Shown: positions 32,354-40,826 of the stretch, in pieces
Layout: each line of letters opens with the position of its first letter
Position numbering within the stretch: the stretch's first letter is position 1
Source of the DNA: Photobacterium lutimaris
Lineage (GTDB): Bacteria; Pseudomonadota; Gammaproteobacteria; Enterobacterales; Vibrionaceae
Direction of reading: 5' to 3'
DNA: 64,000 nt
Assembly (NCBI RefSeq): GCF_003025555.1
Contig: NZ_PYMH01000013.1
Span: forward strand, 1 to 64,000
Program-made: the position numbers and the translations under genes
Notes under the pieces: generated by a model
Database searches by the model: none
What the model saw: the letters and a program-made list of their open reading frames with translations, nothing else
What the model was told of the DNA's origin: nothing

Positions 32354-32956
32354 TCAATGGCATTTGCCAATGTATGGGCATTTCTGCTGCCGGCACTCAG
32401 CTAGTGGCTTGCATGGTATTTTGCTATTTTTGGGCCTTGCTTTGATTTTTCTAGCCAAGGTTACTGACCGCTTATAGTGGCGCATGATCTTGGAAGAAGA
32501 CCAGCCCGCTTTCCTCTGCCAATATACCTTACCATTACCAAGGACAATGGCGCCTTTGGTTGCAGGGTAACGCGTACGCACCGCTACAATCCCGACTGCC
32601 AGTTGAGCAACGTCTGATTCAATCACTTTATGACGGCTCTTAATCTCCAGTACGCATGTAGCGCCGCTGTTTAGTCGGTATACCAAGTCGGGTTTAGCTG
32701 AAACTCCAAACTCCTTATTGAAAAAAGTTCGCCGCTCGAGTGAATCGTCTGCATAGAGGAGCTTTCCTCTAAAGCCATATTGAGTCACTGGGTAAGGCAG
32801 AAACAGCCGTATTAACCGGAACCCTAAGTAGCTGGCAAGTCTAATGCTTGCGTAAACACAGGCAATGGCCACTAATAATGCCATCAGCATTTCAATATAC
32901 ATTTGCTGTCTGATTAGCTGCTGTACAGTCTCAATAACTAGCGAAACAGACGGCAT
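32354..32956 (-). CDS. Cas4/RecB-like nuclease, catalytic part
   Basis: 200 aa. After an N-terminal membrane segment (MALLVAIACVYASIRLASYL) comes a PD-(D/E)XK nuclease core: VSAKPDLVYRL (catalytic Asp), CVLEIKSR (Glu and Lys), and DVAQLAVGIVAV (the Q motif of RecB/Cas4 nucleases). It ends with four cysteines, PCKPLAECRQQKCPYIGKCH, the C-terminal Fe-S ligand pattern of Cas4 and related proteins. The motif-I His and the N-terminal Cys of Cas4 are missing here but found in the overlapping upstream gene (32938-33153). The ATG at 32956 follows a strong GGAGG five bases upstream, so the gene is translated on its own. Confidence 0.75.
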   Translation of the reverse strand: MPSVSLVIETVQQLIRQQMYIEMLMALLVAIACVYASIRLASYLGFRLIRLFLPYPVTQYGFRGKLLYADDSLERRTFFNKEFGVSAKPDLVYRLNSGATCVLEIKSRHKVIESDVAQLAVGIVAVRTRYPATKGAIVLGNGKVYWQRKAGWSSSKIMRHYKRSVTLARKIKARPKNSKIPCKPLAECRQQKCPYIGKCH

Positions 32957-33153
32957 AGCCACCTCCAGAACCGAACGAAGATACTAACCTGCTCTTCTCT
33001 AGCCTTGATTGACTCCCTCGTGTGAAAGTTATTGCCGTGATGCTGCGCTGCTGCAGCTTGCCTGGTAGTAATTCCCAGTTTGTTTAATTGGTACATGCGA
33101 GGGCACCGAACTACGGTACCCACTTCGCTTGCTGATACATTTACGCGTTTCAT
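32938..33153 (-). CDS. Cas4-like N-terminal domain protein
   Basis: 71 aa carrying what is normally the N-terminus of a Cas4-type nuclease: NVSASEVGTVVRCPRMYQLN (the first Fe-S cysteine with CPR), then HHGNNFHTRESI (motif-I His). After that it ends in a Trp/Phe/Arg-rich amphipathic stretch (FVRFWRWLCRLFR) that may associate with the membrane. It overlaps the catalytic-part gene by 19 bases in the -1 frame. No slippery heptamer is seen, and the second gene has its own ribosome site, so two polypeptides are more likely than a frameshift fusion. Confidence 0.7.
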   Translation of the reverse strand: MKRVNVSASEVGTVVRCPRMYQLNKLGITTRQAAAAQHHGNNFHTRESIKAREEQVSIFVRFWRWLCRLFR

Positions 33154-33431
33154 TGATCCTCTTTTGATTGCATTGGCTCATTGGGTGAGAGAGCTCTTAG
33201 ATCACCTGTTAGCACCGACAAGGCCTGTGAGTAGCTTTGTTTGTCGAAATCTAAAATGGCTTCCAAACTTGCTGTTACGTCATCGGTACTCTCTTTGTAT
33301 CGAGCATACAGAAGCTCAGGTTCTTTCAAGGCATTCGTGATATTTTGATGTGTAGGAGCTTCGCCCAGCTGAATTAGTACTTTTTTTGCTATTTCCCACA
33401 TTTTAGTGGCTAGAAGCGTTAAGACACTCAT
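33150..33431 (-). CDS. 93-aa protein related to the TraD helical insertion
   Basis: Mostly helical. Its first half contains IQLGEAPTHQNITNALKEPE followed by LLYARYKE, the same pattern found in the insertion of TraD (FLGETPT...DLEPLYIRYA) and in the neighbouring 385-aa protein (YLNQMPT...DLELLYVSMA). It overlaps the next gene by four bases (ATGA) and the previous one by 29. Possibly binds the same partner as the TraD insertion. No known family name. Confidence 0.6.
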   Translation of the reverse strand: MSVLTLLATKMWEIAKKVLIQLGEAPTHQNITNALKEPELLYARYKESTDDVTASLEAILDFDKQSYSQALSVLTGDLRALSPNEPMQSKEDQ

Positions 33432-34560
33432 CGAATCGAGCTATATGCGAAACCAGTTTATTTTTCTGGCTGATAGGCGTTTGGGGCCTGAGCTCTGGCG
33501 GCAACAGAGGTGTAAGTTGTATTAGTGGTTGCTGACCTGTCATGTCTATTCTGAAATTACGGCAGCGAACCCTATATTTAAAGCACTTAGCCCAGTGTTT
33601 CAGTCGTATCTTCGAGGTAGAGTTGAAGTACGTTGATACTAAGTCTTCAACTTTATAGGTGGGCAACCAGTATATGGTCTTGAGTTGCTTTACTGTTTCC
33701 CATTGTGACTGATTGAAGAAATGTAATCGGCATATGTGAGCGCGTATGCCTTTTGGTGTGGCTAATTCATGGGCACGTATATACCTAAGCACCTCTGATT
33801 GAACAGACTTTTTAAATCTATTTGTTTCTTCTTCAGTATCAAGCTGGCTGTACTGAACAATGGCTGGCGAAATCCCACAGGTGTTAAAAACAATTTTACG
33901 AGCGCCAGTTTTATCGAGGTCGAGTTGAATTGACCTGCTTCCAACTGTGCTATCAAGGCTCTGGTTAAATTCCTTATCAGCGATGGCTATCAACTCACCC
34001 AAATGTTCCTTGGTTTGGCCCATCAATGTTCTGATTGATGACAATACCTCGCAGTTAACTTTTGGGATCTTGTCATGCAATTCATCGATGGTGTGGGATA
34101 AGGCAATGGTATCGAGAGAACACCCTTTCAAGTCGGCTGGGATATTAAATTTATTTGCTTTAATGCCCTGGTGCGCACCGCTTCTACGATGAGCCATTGC
34201 CTCACTTAGACTCTTACTGAGTTTTGAAGCTGCGCTGAGTAGAGCCGGCGCATGGTGCTCCAAATGTTTATGTGCCATAGATACATAAAGCAGCTCCAAG
34301 TCCTTTAGGCCGTTCAGAATATTCGTGTGAGTCGGCATTTGGTTCAAATACATCAATGCGCTGCGGATGGTATCCCATAAGTGGAAAGCTTGGCGGTTCA
34401 ATGAGGCTGATTCACGATTAGTAGTCCTGCGTGAAAAGCTATCAAATTGTTCGGTTGGTATGTCTCTAACCAAAGGTCTTCTAGGTTGTTTTTTGGGTGG
34501 GTAAATCATCGTGCTTGTAACCTCTGGTCTTCTAGGTTGTTTTTTGGGTGGGTAAATCAT
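33403..34560 (-). CDS. 385-aa protein with TraD-insertion-like segment and duplicated N-terminus
   Basis: The first 34 residues are a repeat of MIYPPKKQPRRP plus five residues, caused by a 51-bp duplication that also doubles the start codon and ribosome site (starts at 34560 and 34509). Residues ~65-105 resemble the helical insertion of TraD. The rest is helical to ~160, then mixed, with a C-terminal part (residues ~270-370) that looks like a folded winged-helix-like domain, though I do not recognise a family. The start overlaps the traD stop by four bases, so it belongs to the transfer operon. Confidence 0.65.
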   Translation of the reverse strand: MIYPPKKQPRRPEVTSTMIYPPKKQPRRPLVRDIPTEQFDSFSRRTTNRESASLNRQAFHLWDTIRSALMYLNQMPTHTNILNGLKDLELLYVSMAHKHLEHHAPALLSAASKLSKSLSEAMAHRRSGAHQGIKANKFNIPADLKGCSLDTIALSHTIDELHDKIPKVNCEVLSSIRTLMGQTKEHLGELIAIADKEFNQSLDSTVGSRSIQLDLDKTGARKIVFNTCGISPAIVQYSQLDTEEETNRFKKSVQSEVLRYIRAHELATPKGIRAHICRLHFFNQSQWETVKQLKTIYWLPTYKVEDLVSTYFNSTSKIRLKHWAKCFKYRVRCRNFRIDMTGQQPLIQLTPLLPPELRPQTPISQKNKLVSHIARFDECLNASSH

Positions 34561-34576
34561 CGTGCTTGTAACCTCT
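34475..34576 (-). repeat. 51-bp tandem duplication over a start codon
   Basis: GGTCTTCTAGGTTG units start at 34475 and 34526, 51 bp apart, and the copies are almost identical. The unit covers the end of traD, the ribosome site and the first 17 codons of the next gene, so both coding frames stay intact. Confidence 0.9.
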
Positions 34577-36872
34577 CGTCACGCTTGTACTTCCTTCGGT
34601 ATAAATCAATTAGGTAATCCATAGATGGCGCCTCATAGCCCGGCACTTCGTCTAACAATGGGAAGCGGAGTTTAACCAGCCTTTGGCCGTTAAGAACCGC
34701 ATAAGCTTGACCACGAGGTAGGCCCATGATGTTAGAGGTGGAGATAATTGGTTCGTGGGCTTCAACCATCACTTTTACTTGCATTCGTGTACTAAACCAG
34801 CCGGTACCCGACTCGTTCTCTTCATCCTCGCCCTCACCAAATAAGCTATCAGTGTTTCCGTTTGTAGCTGTCGCGGCATCAATTCCAAGCAGATCGCACT
34901 TAGTCACTTGGTCGACAAGGAACTGTGCAGTATCCTCACCTTTTACACGCAGCATCATCACTGAGTTGAAGTTGCCGAGTACGACCCCGGCTGTAGCGGC
35001 ATCACCAAAGCCTTCTTCTATATCACTCAAGGCTTGGGAGAAGGCCTGAACGCGAACGCCTGCGCCTGCCGCCCTGTTGAGTAGTGGTACTATGTCTGGT
35101 GACGCAAGTGATTGAAATTCATCACAATATAGCCAAATTTCATTTTTTGTTTCTCGCTTGGAATTGTGCAATCCCTTATCAATTCCGTGCTTGTAGATAT
35201 CACCTGCAGTATTAACCAGATCAGAGAAGAACATCGCACCCACAGAACTTGCTACGGTAGAGTCGGTCATCGCATCAAGACCACACCAAACAATGCTGTT
35301 ATTTTGGATAATTTTTTTCCAACTAATTATTGGCCGTTCATCGTTAATGTTATTTGTATCAGGAGAGATGATTTCCTTTATAGATCCAGTGCTTAGCTTG
35401 GTAAGGAGTGGGATGAGCGAGGCGGTTATCTTCCCGTAATAGGATATGTCATTTTTTAAGGCTGAACGCAATGATTCTGACACTTCGCTCTGTAAGTGTG
35501 GGTTAACGTAGAAGAACTCCTGTAATACAGTATCTAACGCAACCATTTCTCTAGATCTACCTTTGAAGTACGCGGGTATTGCCATCTTCTGATCTGCGTA
35601 CTGATCAGCACCTTTAACCTTAGTTTTCAGTTTTTTAGGTGGAGGATTAGATATTTCTTTGACCCTGGCTTCATAATCAGGAACATGTTCAGACAAGAAC
35701 TTTTTAGCGTAACGAATATAAAGCGGCTCTAAGTCCTCGATATATCGTTTCATTGAACCAAACGTTGGTGTCTCCCCAAGGAAAACGAGAGCTTGAGCTA
35801 CAATCGTCATGAAGCGAAAGGCAAAGTCTTTAAAGACTGCACCATCACCACTAGCGGCCATATTGTTACTGATACGTGTAGCAACTGCAGTGATACGGCT
35901 AAATGTGCCAATCGCGTTGTACCTGGCTGATATATCGGTAAATCCAAGAGCAAAAATGTAGAAATTGTCTTCTCTGTTGTTTCTTTTGGCCTCAACCCAC
36001 ATACGTGCCAATAGTTCTGCGTCGCCCTTCGGATCCAGACAAACAACACTAGAGTCCCCGCGAGCAATATCTTGCGAAATTAACACTTCAATTACGCGCG
36101 TCTTCCCCACCCTAGACTGACCAAAGCACATAAAATTACCTAGCCTTTCGTCATGAGTGATCATCTGGTCTGTTTCTTTATCAACACCTACACCGTGATA
36201 GATCGAGCTGCCACCAACAGGTGGTAAAGGTGCGTAATGGTTCTTTTGGCCAAGACTCTTATTGATAGCACTAAGACCGGAATCGAACCGGTCAATGGCA
36301 CCGTGTGCGATCTTTGGTACCAGCTTTTTCAAGTGATGCACTGAGAGCATGTCCAGCGCGTGTTTGCCCACGTACCATTCCAAATAGTCTGAGGGCGTGT
36401 GTACACGCTTTTTTGTGAAGTTCGCTCGTCTGATTGCTTTGGGGTTGGTTTCTACACCGGTCTCAACACGCATTTCATTCTCACGATCATCAAGAACATG
36501 TTGCGGGAGCTCATAGTATTCCTTGAGGTGAGGTTTGCCGGCATCCCACACACGCTGTGCTTCTCTATGCGTGACCTCAAATCCTTTACCGAGCCAAGTG
36601 GCCTTCTTGGAGAACGGGATCGTTGTTGTCTTCACAAAGAAGGGTTCGATCACCGTAAGTGATCTTTGGTAGTCGCGGATCTTACATCCTTGCTTGTAAG
36701 TAACGTAAGCAAGCGCTGTAAGCGTCCCTGCGAAGCCGAAAGATATAATGTCAGGCAAACCTATATATGGACCAATGAAAAGGCTTGTAGCGGCTATGGG
36801 GAGATGAAGAGCTGCTGTACGGAACTCGTATAAGGGGCGTAAGTTGCCTTCTAGTGTTTTTTCTAATGCCAT
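34557..36872 (-). CDS. traD: conjugative coupling protein TraD (PFGI-1 class)
   Basis: 771 aa hexameric ATPase that brings the relaxase-DNA complex to the secretion channel. Two N-terminal membrane segments (~22-62), Walker A FGQSRVGKTRVIEVL near residue 255, a helical insertion (VAQALVFLGETPTFGSMKRY... ~345-450), Walker B IWLYCDEFQSLASP near 580, and RAAGAGVRVQAFSQALSDIE, which is typical of VirD4/TraD proteins. It is translated directly after the PFL_4695-type gene (stop and start share a base) in the order usual for this element class. Confidence 0.9.
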   Translation of the reverse strand: MALEKTLEGNLRPLYEFRTAALHLPIAATSLFIGPYIGLPDIISFGFAGTLTALAYVTYKQGCKIRDYQRSLTVIEPFFVKTTTIPFSKKATWLGKGFEVTHREAQRVWDAGKPHLKEYYELPQHVLDDRENEMRVETGVETNPKAIRRANFTKKRVHTPSDYLEWYVGKHALDMLSVHHLKKLVPKIAHGAIDRFDSGLSAINKSLGQKNHYAPLPPVGGSSIYHGVGVDKETDQMITHDERLGNFMCFGQSRVGKTRVIEVLISQDIARGDSSVVCLDPKGDAELLARMWVEAKRNNREDNFYIFALGFTDISARYNAIGTFSRITAVATRISNNMAASGDGAVFKDFAFRFMTIVAQALVFLGETPTFGSMKRYIEDLEPLYIRYAKKFLSEHVPDYEARVKEISNPPPKKLKTKVKGADQYADQKMAIPAYFKGRSREMVALDTVLQEFFYVNPHLQSEVSESLRSALKNDISYYGKITASLIPLLTKLSTGSIKEIISPDTNNINDERPIISWKKIIQNNSIVWCGLDAMTDSTVASSVGAMFFSDLVNTAGDIYKHGIDKGLHNSKRETKNEIWLYCDEFQSLASPDIVPLLNRAAGAGVRVQAFSQALSDIEEGFGDAATAGVVLGNFNSVMMLRVKGEDTAQFLVDQVTKCDLLGIDAATATNGNTDSLFGEGEDEENESGTGWFSTRMQVKVMVEAHEPIISTSNIMGLPRGQAYAVLNGQRLVKLRFPLLDEVPGYEAPSMDYLIDLYRRKYKRDERLQAR

Positions 36873-37669
36873 TACTGATAAATCCCCTCTCGAGTTATTA
36901 ATACGGGATACATATCGACGCCAACCGAGCGAAGTAAGTCATCTGCAGCTACTGGCTGAAATACCAGGTGCGGGGCAAATTGTTGGATGGCTTGGAAGTC
37001 AATTAGGCTATCTACTTGGGTAACCAATACGACTGCATTAAATCTGGATATTTCATCGATATTTGTGCGGAACCAACCTAGAGAGTATTCATCTGCCCCT
37101 ATCACGACCATTGGTGACGTTACGGCGTCACGATACTGAGGGTTAATAACTTGAACTGATGATGGCATGCGGGCTACGCGCATTTCGGTGGTGACCGGAA
37201 ACATCATTGAAAGCATGTCATCGACAAGCTCATCTTTGGATATCTCCCCCCGAATAGCTCTTTCGGCACGCTCACGGTGAATCTTGGTTTCATCCAGCTC
37301 AACAAGATCAAAGTAGTCTTCATAGTTGATCACTTGATCCAAGGCGACGGAGTTATCTAGATCAATGGCGATGATATTTGGTTCAGTCTCACCAGCAAGG
37401 TACTTCTCCACTTTCGCTTGGGTATGAAGGTGAAGTAGTGAGTGTAAGTGGTTGAACCGCATTTCTAGTTCAGGGGTTTCTATCGGGCTTTCACCATCAA
37501 GCCTAAATTCATGAGGTGCTACCTCATTGGTTTGACCCGGATTGATTTGCGTAAATTCAACACGGTTTCTTTGTATTGTTGTTGAATTGGTATAGGCTGC
37601 CGCGCTACTGATTGTTGCTAAGCAAAGCAGCGGAACAATGTATTTGGTGGTGATGTTCGTTCTACTCAT
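36872..37669 (-). CDS. PFL_4695/TIGR03765-type transfer protein
   Basis: 265 aa exported protein with a signal peptide (IVPLLCLATISSAAAYT). The C-terminal ~110 residues carry the recognisable pattern: FPVTTEMRVARMPS, PMVVIGADEYSLGWF, then YPVLITREGIYQ at the very end, as in the family next to TraD in PFGI-1-type elements. These proteins are thought to be periplasmic parts of the transfer machine; the exact role is unknown. The N-terminal half (~50-130) is acidic and extra compared with the short family members I recall. Confidence 0.8.
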   Translation of the reverse strand: MSRTNITTKYIVPLLCLATISSAAAYTNSTTIQRNRVEFTQINPGQTNEVAPHEFRLDGESPIETPELEMRFNHLHSLLHLHTQAKVEKYLAGETEPNIIAIDLDNSVALDQVINYEDYFDLVELDETKIHRERAERAIRGEISKDELVDDMLSMMFPVTTEMRVARMPSSVQVINPQYRDAVTSPMVVIGADEYSLGWFRTNIDEISRFNAVVLVTQVDSLIDFQAIQQFAPHLVFQPVAADDLLRSVGVDMYPVLITREGIYQ

Positions 37670-37671
37670 TG

Positions 37672-38217
37672 CTATCTCAACGCTGTTAGATGTGTTAGGT
37701 ATTTTTCGATGTACCTGTCTGCGGCACCGTTTCGGTTTGCAGGGTTATGGTAAGCGCCAGCTGCTAAGGTCCAATCCTGAGTTCTCGAGTAGCGCTCGCG
37801 GTAAATTTCCATAGCGATAAGGCCGTTTGTATCGACCTTGCCAAGTTCAGATATTGAGTCAATTCGATGACGACCTTCCCAATACCAGTTAACTTGAAAT
37901 AAACCGATATCAAAATTCAAAATACCTTCAGCTATCAAATCATGTGCGAAAGAAATCATGTCCCCATAGCTAACGAAACGATACGGTTTACCAGCGTGGT
38001 TTATTGTCCAAGGCCAAGGAAGCATTTCACCAGTATTGAGTCGAGTGTTTGACTCGGTTTTGGCTAACGCAAAAACATTCTTTACCGGAACTTGAGTATG
38101 ACCAGATAGGTTGTGGTAATAATCAGGTATGCCAAAAGCAAAAGAGGTTGCTGACGTCAGCAACCCAATTACACTGATAGCCAGGCTCTTACGGATAGAA
38201 ACGTTCAGTGCCATCAT
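37672..38217 (-). CDS. lytic transglycosylase (SLT) of the transfer operon
   Basis: 181 aa with signal peptide (SLAISVIGLLTSATSFAFG) and an SLT-type fold: VFALAKTESN includes the catalytic Glu, followed by FDIGLFQVNWYWE (the G-L-F-Q-V/I-N motif) and WTLAAGAYHNPANRNGAA. It opens the peptidoglycan for the transfer channel. ATG at 38214/38217 is chosen because AAGGGA is just upstream and it begins the signal peptide; the frame runs to 38268. It overlaps the TIGR03759-type gene by ~29 bases. Confidence 0.85.
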   Translation of the reverse strand: MMALNVSIRKSLAISVIGLLTSATSFAFGIPDYYHNLSGHTQVPVKNVFALAKTESNTRLNTGEMLPWPWTINHAGKPYRFVSYGDMISFAHDLIAEGILNFDIGLFQVNWYWEGRHRIDSISELGKVDTNGLIAMEIYRERYSRTQDWTLAAGAYHNPANRNGAADRYIEKYLTHLTALR

Positions 38218-38983
38218 CGTCCCTTCTAATAACAAACGGAAGTTCATCAGAACCTTGGAACTCATCAACGCGTGATGTATCTTTTGCGATATTCACATCA
38301 CCAGCTTTTAGTGACTCCTCTTTGATCCCGAAGTGATTCATGATTTGGGTATTGCTAATGCTTTCGGCATTTGCAAGATAGATATCCAGTTTAGTATTAG
38401 CTGGATTTACGTTTGCATAGAGATTAACGAAGCGCTGACATTCAACATCGCAATCAGCCCAATCGACAAACAGAGAATTGAGGACAAACTTTGTCTCTGG
38501 TAAGTGACGAGAGAAGTCACCTTTTTGTTGAGGCTCCGCAGTTTGGAATGAGCCTGGCCATTGCTGTTTGATATCTTGATGCCCAATTTGTTGAAACTTC
38601 AATTCAGCTTCTCGACGGTCGAACTCTAATTGGTTCATGATTCGAGCGTATCGGCGTTGTTCAGTTGGATTTCGAGTTGCATTTCCAAGAGCAATCGGTG
38701 GGTCAATGTCAGGACTCCAAAGACCTCGTGGTGTAAACTCCATGAGATATTTATACTTAGCCCAGTCACTATTTGTTAACCCCCAGTGCCGAGCTTTAAC
38801 TTGATCTTGTAGAGTTAATTCGATTTCCATTCCATCAACCTTATACTGCGATTGATTTTGCCCTGTATTTGTATCGACAACATCTGTCACACTTACATTG
38901 AGTTGAGGGTAAACAATTGAGCTTGCTGCAACACTGGTAGCAAACAGGGCCGAAAACAAAATAGGTAACGTGGACAATTTCAT
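38189..38983 (-). CDS. TIGR03759-type transfer protein
   Basis: 264 aa exported protein (signal peptide LPILFSALFATSVAA). The middle has KARHWGLTNSDWAKYKYLME, then PRGLWSPDIDPPIALG, and RRYARIMNQLEFDRRE, the conserved core of the TIGR03759 family of integrative-element proteins. A thioredoxin-like second half (FVDWADCDVECQRFVNLYA) has two Cys. It is periplasmic and part of the machine next to the transglycosylase and PFL_4695 genes; the role in transfer is unresolved. Confidence 0.82.
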   Translation of the reverse strand: MKLSTLPILFSALFATSVAASSIVYPQLNVSVTDVVDTNTGQNQSQYKVDGMEIELTLQDQVKARHWGLTNSDWAKYKYLMEFTPRGLWSPDIDPPIALGNATRNPTEQRRYARIMNQLEFDRREAELKFQQIGHQDIKQQWPGSFQTAEPQQKGDFSRHLPETKFVLNSLFVDWADCDVECQRFVNLYANVNPANTKLDIYLANAESISNTQIMNHFGIKEESLKAGDVNIAKDTSRVDEFQGSDELPFVIRRDDDGTERFYP

Positions 38984-38988
38984 ATTGA

Positions 38989-40026
38989 TTACCCTTTAGT
39001 AATAACAACCTGGCGGCTGGTGGTTTGGTTTTTAATATGCACTTCACTTGAAGTAACTTTGGTAACTAGGTAATGCCCAAAGGTATCACCGCGTGCAACT
39101 TGAAAATCTGTACCACGTGAATCACTTAAAGTTGCTATATGTTGGTTCGCCCACAAGAATGAATCAGTCATAACTAACCCGGCATATGTTTCAGTTTTTT
39201 GTGGTTCGTTACTTGTACCTGTTGAGTTAGGAGTGCTGGTATTCGATGAGCCGCTTCTGCTGTTGTTGCTAGTGTTTGTTGCTTGAGGTTTTGGTGCCTC
39301 AGTCTTCTGACTTTCGATGGCTCTAATTTGGTGCTCTAGCTTTCGTTGAAGACTATCAAGGTCACTATATGTCACAGAGTCTTTCGAGGTAAGTTGACCT
39401 AGTTCCTTTTGGATTCCTGCCACTTCATTTTGAATGCTCGTTAATGACCTTGAGTGTTCACGGTTTAGCTCATTCTTTAGGTTATTAACTAGAGTTGTCG
39501 TGCGGTTATTGAAATCAGTCTCCATTCGCTCAATCGAAGCGCGTAGATCAAGAATTTCGTTTTGCGTAGCAGTAGAGTCTAATGCACCTTCAACATCATT
39601 GAGCTTGATAGACAGCTCAGCGAAACGTTGGTTGTACTCAGCTTCTTGTTGCGAGATTTCAGATGTAATTCCTTGGGCACCAGGAATTGAGCCTAAGTAA
39701 CCATTTTTGTGAGCATATATGCCGGCACCTGAACCAGACAATAAAACAAATGCCAAAATAGCTATCAGTAACTTTCGCTTGGATTTCGGTTGCTCTTCTT
39801 CATCAATTTCATCATCTTCAATTTCATCATCTTGAGAATCGATAGTGCTAACGGGAGATGTATCTGATACTGGAGCAGATTGAGTTTCGCTTTCTACAAT
39901 TTCAAGGTTTGATTGCTCTGTGATTTCATTATCAGATACTGAATTATTTAGATGTTCATTGTCATCACTTTTCACTGCCGTGATCGTTGGCATTTCAAAT
40001 TCTTCTTTTTGAGCTTGGTTAGACAT
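38989..40026 (-). CDS. coiled-coil membrane protein of the transfer operon
   Basis: 345 aa. A long acidic cytoplasmic N-terminus (~1-85), one membrane helix (LLIAILAFVLLSGSGAGIYA, ~86-105), a periplasmic coiled coil (~125-235), a Ser/Asn/Thr-rich linker, and a small C-terminal domain of ~70 residues with alternating strands (VARGDTFGHYLVTKVTSSEV), reminiscent of PilP-like domains. It lies eight bases after the PilL-N gene and six before TIGR03759. A link between inner and outer membrane parts is inferred from topology. Confidence 0.7.
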   Translation of the reverse strand: MSNQAQKEEFEMPTITAVKSDDNEHLNNSVSDNEITEQSNLEIVESETQSAPVSDTSPVSTIDSQDDEIEDDEIDEEEQPKSKRKLLIAILAFVLLSGSGAGIYAHKNGYLGSIPGAQGITSEISQQEAEYNQRFAELSIKLNDVEGALDSTATQNEILDLRASIERMETDFNNRTTTLVNNLKNELNREHSRSLTSIQNEVAGIQKELGQLTSKDSVTYSDLDSLQRKLEHQIRAIESQKTEAPKPQATNTSNNSRSGSSNTSTPNSTGTSNEPQKTETYAGLVMTDSFLWANQHIATLSDSRGTDFQVARGDTFGHYLVTKVTSSEVHIKNQTTSRQVVITKG

Positions 40027-40033
40027 TTTTGGT

Positions 40034-40453
40034 TTAACTCTCTTTAGGTAGGATTGCTATGCGACGGCGGTGGTCATTTACTTCAATTTCATAACCACGA
40101 CCAGCCAACGTTGAGATGATTTGTTCTACTGAAGAATTTCGGTATGCTCGATGCGAGACTGGAAATTGAAGAGTGTACAAGTGGAGAACCATGTCATCAG
40201 TATCATCCAAGTCTTCAAGTTGATACCCAGAGTTCTGCAAAACAAAATTGATGGCTTGGCCAACATTTTGAATTGATGTTGGGAACTCGAAAGTAAGAAC
40301 GGTGTGCAGCGGGTTCTTTTGTTCGTGCTTCGTGTCTACGACAATTTTGGTATAGCCACCAGCATTGACATAGTGAGTATTGGCGAAGGCAGCTGTTGAT
40401 ATAGCCAAACTTGCAGCAGCTATAAAGCTGACCTTCTTGATTGATATGGGCAT
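40034..40453 (-). CDS. PilL-N domain (TIGR03748-type) protein
   Basis: 139 aa with a signal peptide (VSFIAAASLAISTAAFA). The pattern VGQAINFVLQNSGYQL, LYTLQFPVSHRAYR, then ISTLAGRGYEIEVNDHRRRI matches the small PilL N-terminal proteins that open the transfer region of PFGI-1-type elements. It is probably an outer-membrane or periplasmic secretin-associated domain. First gene of the tra unit that runs left to 31.5 kb; a strong terminator lies upstream at 40554-40585. Confidence 0.78.
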   Translation of the reverse strand: MPISIKKVSFIAAASLAISTAAFANTHYVNAGGYTKIVVDTKHEQKNPLHTVLTFEFPTSIQNVGQAINFVLQNSGYQLEDLDDTDDMVLHLYTLQFPVSHRAYRNSSVEQIISTLAGRGYEIEVNDHRRRIAILPKES

Positions 40454-40553
40454 GGTCTTTCTTCCTGGTAGGTTTATAGATCGTTTGATCTATTGCCTAA
40501 CCTCACCAGATTGAGCGGGTAATTTATCCCTTTATTTACCCCTAAATAACAAA

Positions 40554-40585
40554 AAGCCCTTTACCAAATAAATGGTAAAGGGCTT
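40554..40585 (-). terminator. hairpin terminator upstream of the PilL-N operon
   Basis: AGCCCTTTACCA and TGGTAAAGGGCT form a perfect 12-bp stem, followed on the minus strand by TTTTTGTT. It insulates the transfer operon from upstream transcription. Confidence 0.85.
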
Positions 40586-40605
40586 AAAGGAGCATGAGCC
40601 TAGTT

Positions 40606-40758
40606 TTAAATGAGTGAGTCTTTTGGTGACAAACCATAAGAAAAAGGAAAGGTACTTTCTTGTTCATAGAACAACCGCGTGTACCCGGCGCTCACCAAAA
40701 TGGCAAATGATCGATTTTTAACGAGTATCACTCCGTCCAAATACTGTATCACAGCCAT
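40606..40758 (-). CDS. possible 50-aa protein
   Basis: ORF from ATG 40758 (MAVIQYLDGVILVKNRSFAI) to just before the terminator. The peptide looks protein-like but the ribosome site is weak (GAGAT), and the frame continues upstream through a TATA-rich stretch without a clear start. Family unknown. Confidence 0.4.
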   Translation of the reverse strand: MAVIQYLDGVILVKNRSFAILVSAGYTRLFYEQESTFPFSYGLSPKDSLI

Positions 40759-40826
40759 ATAGATTATCTCTATATATATATATAGGAGACCCCCTCCCCT
40801 ACAACCTAAATTGCTTCTAGAGTCTA

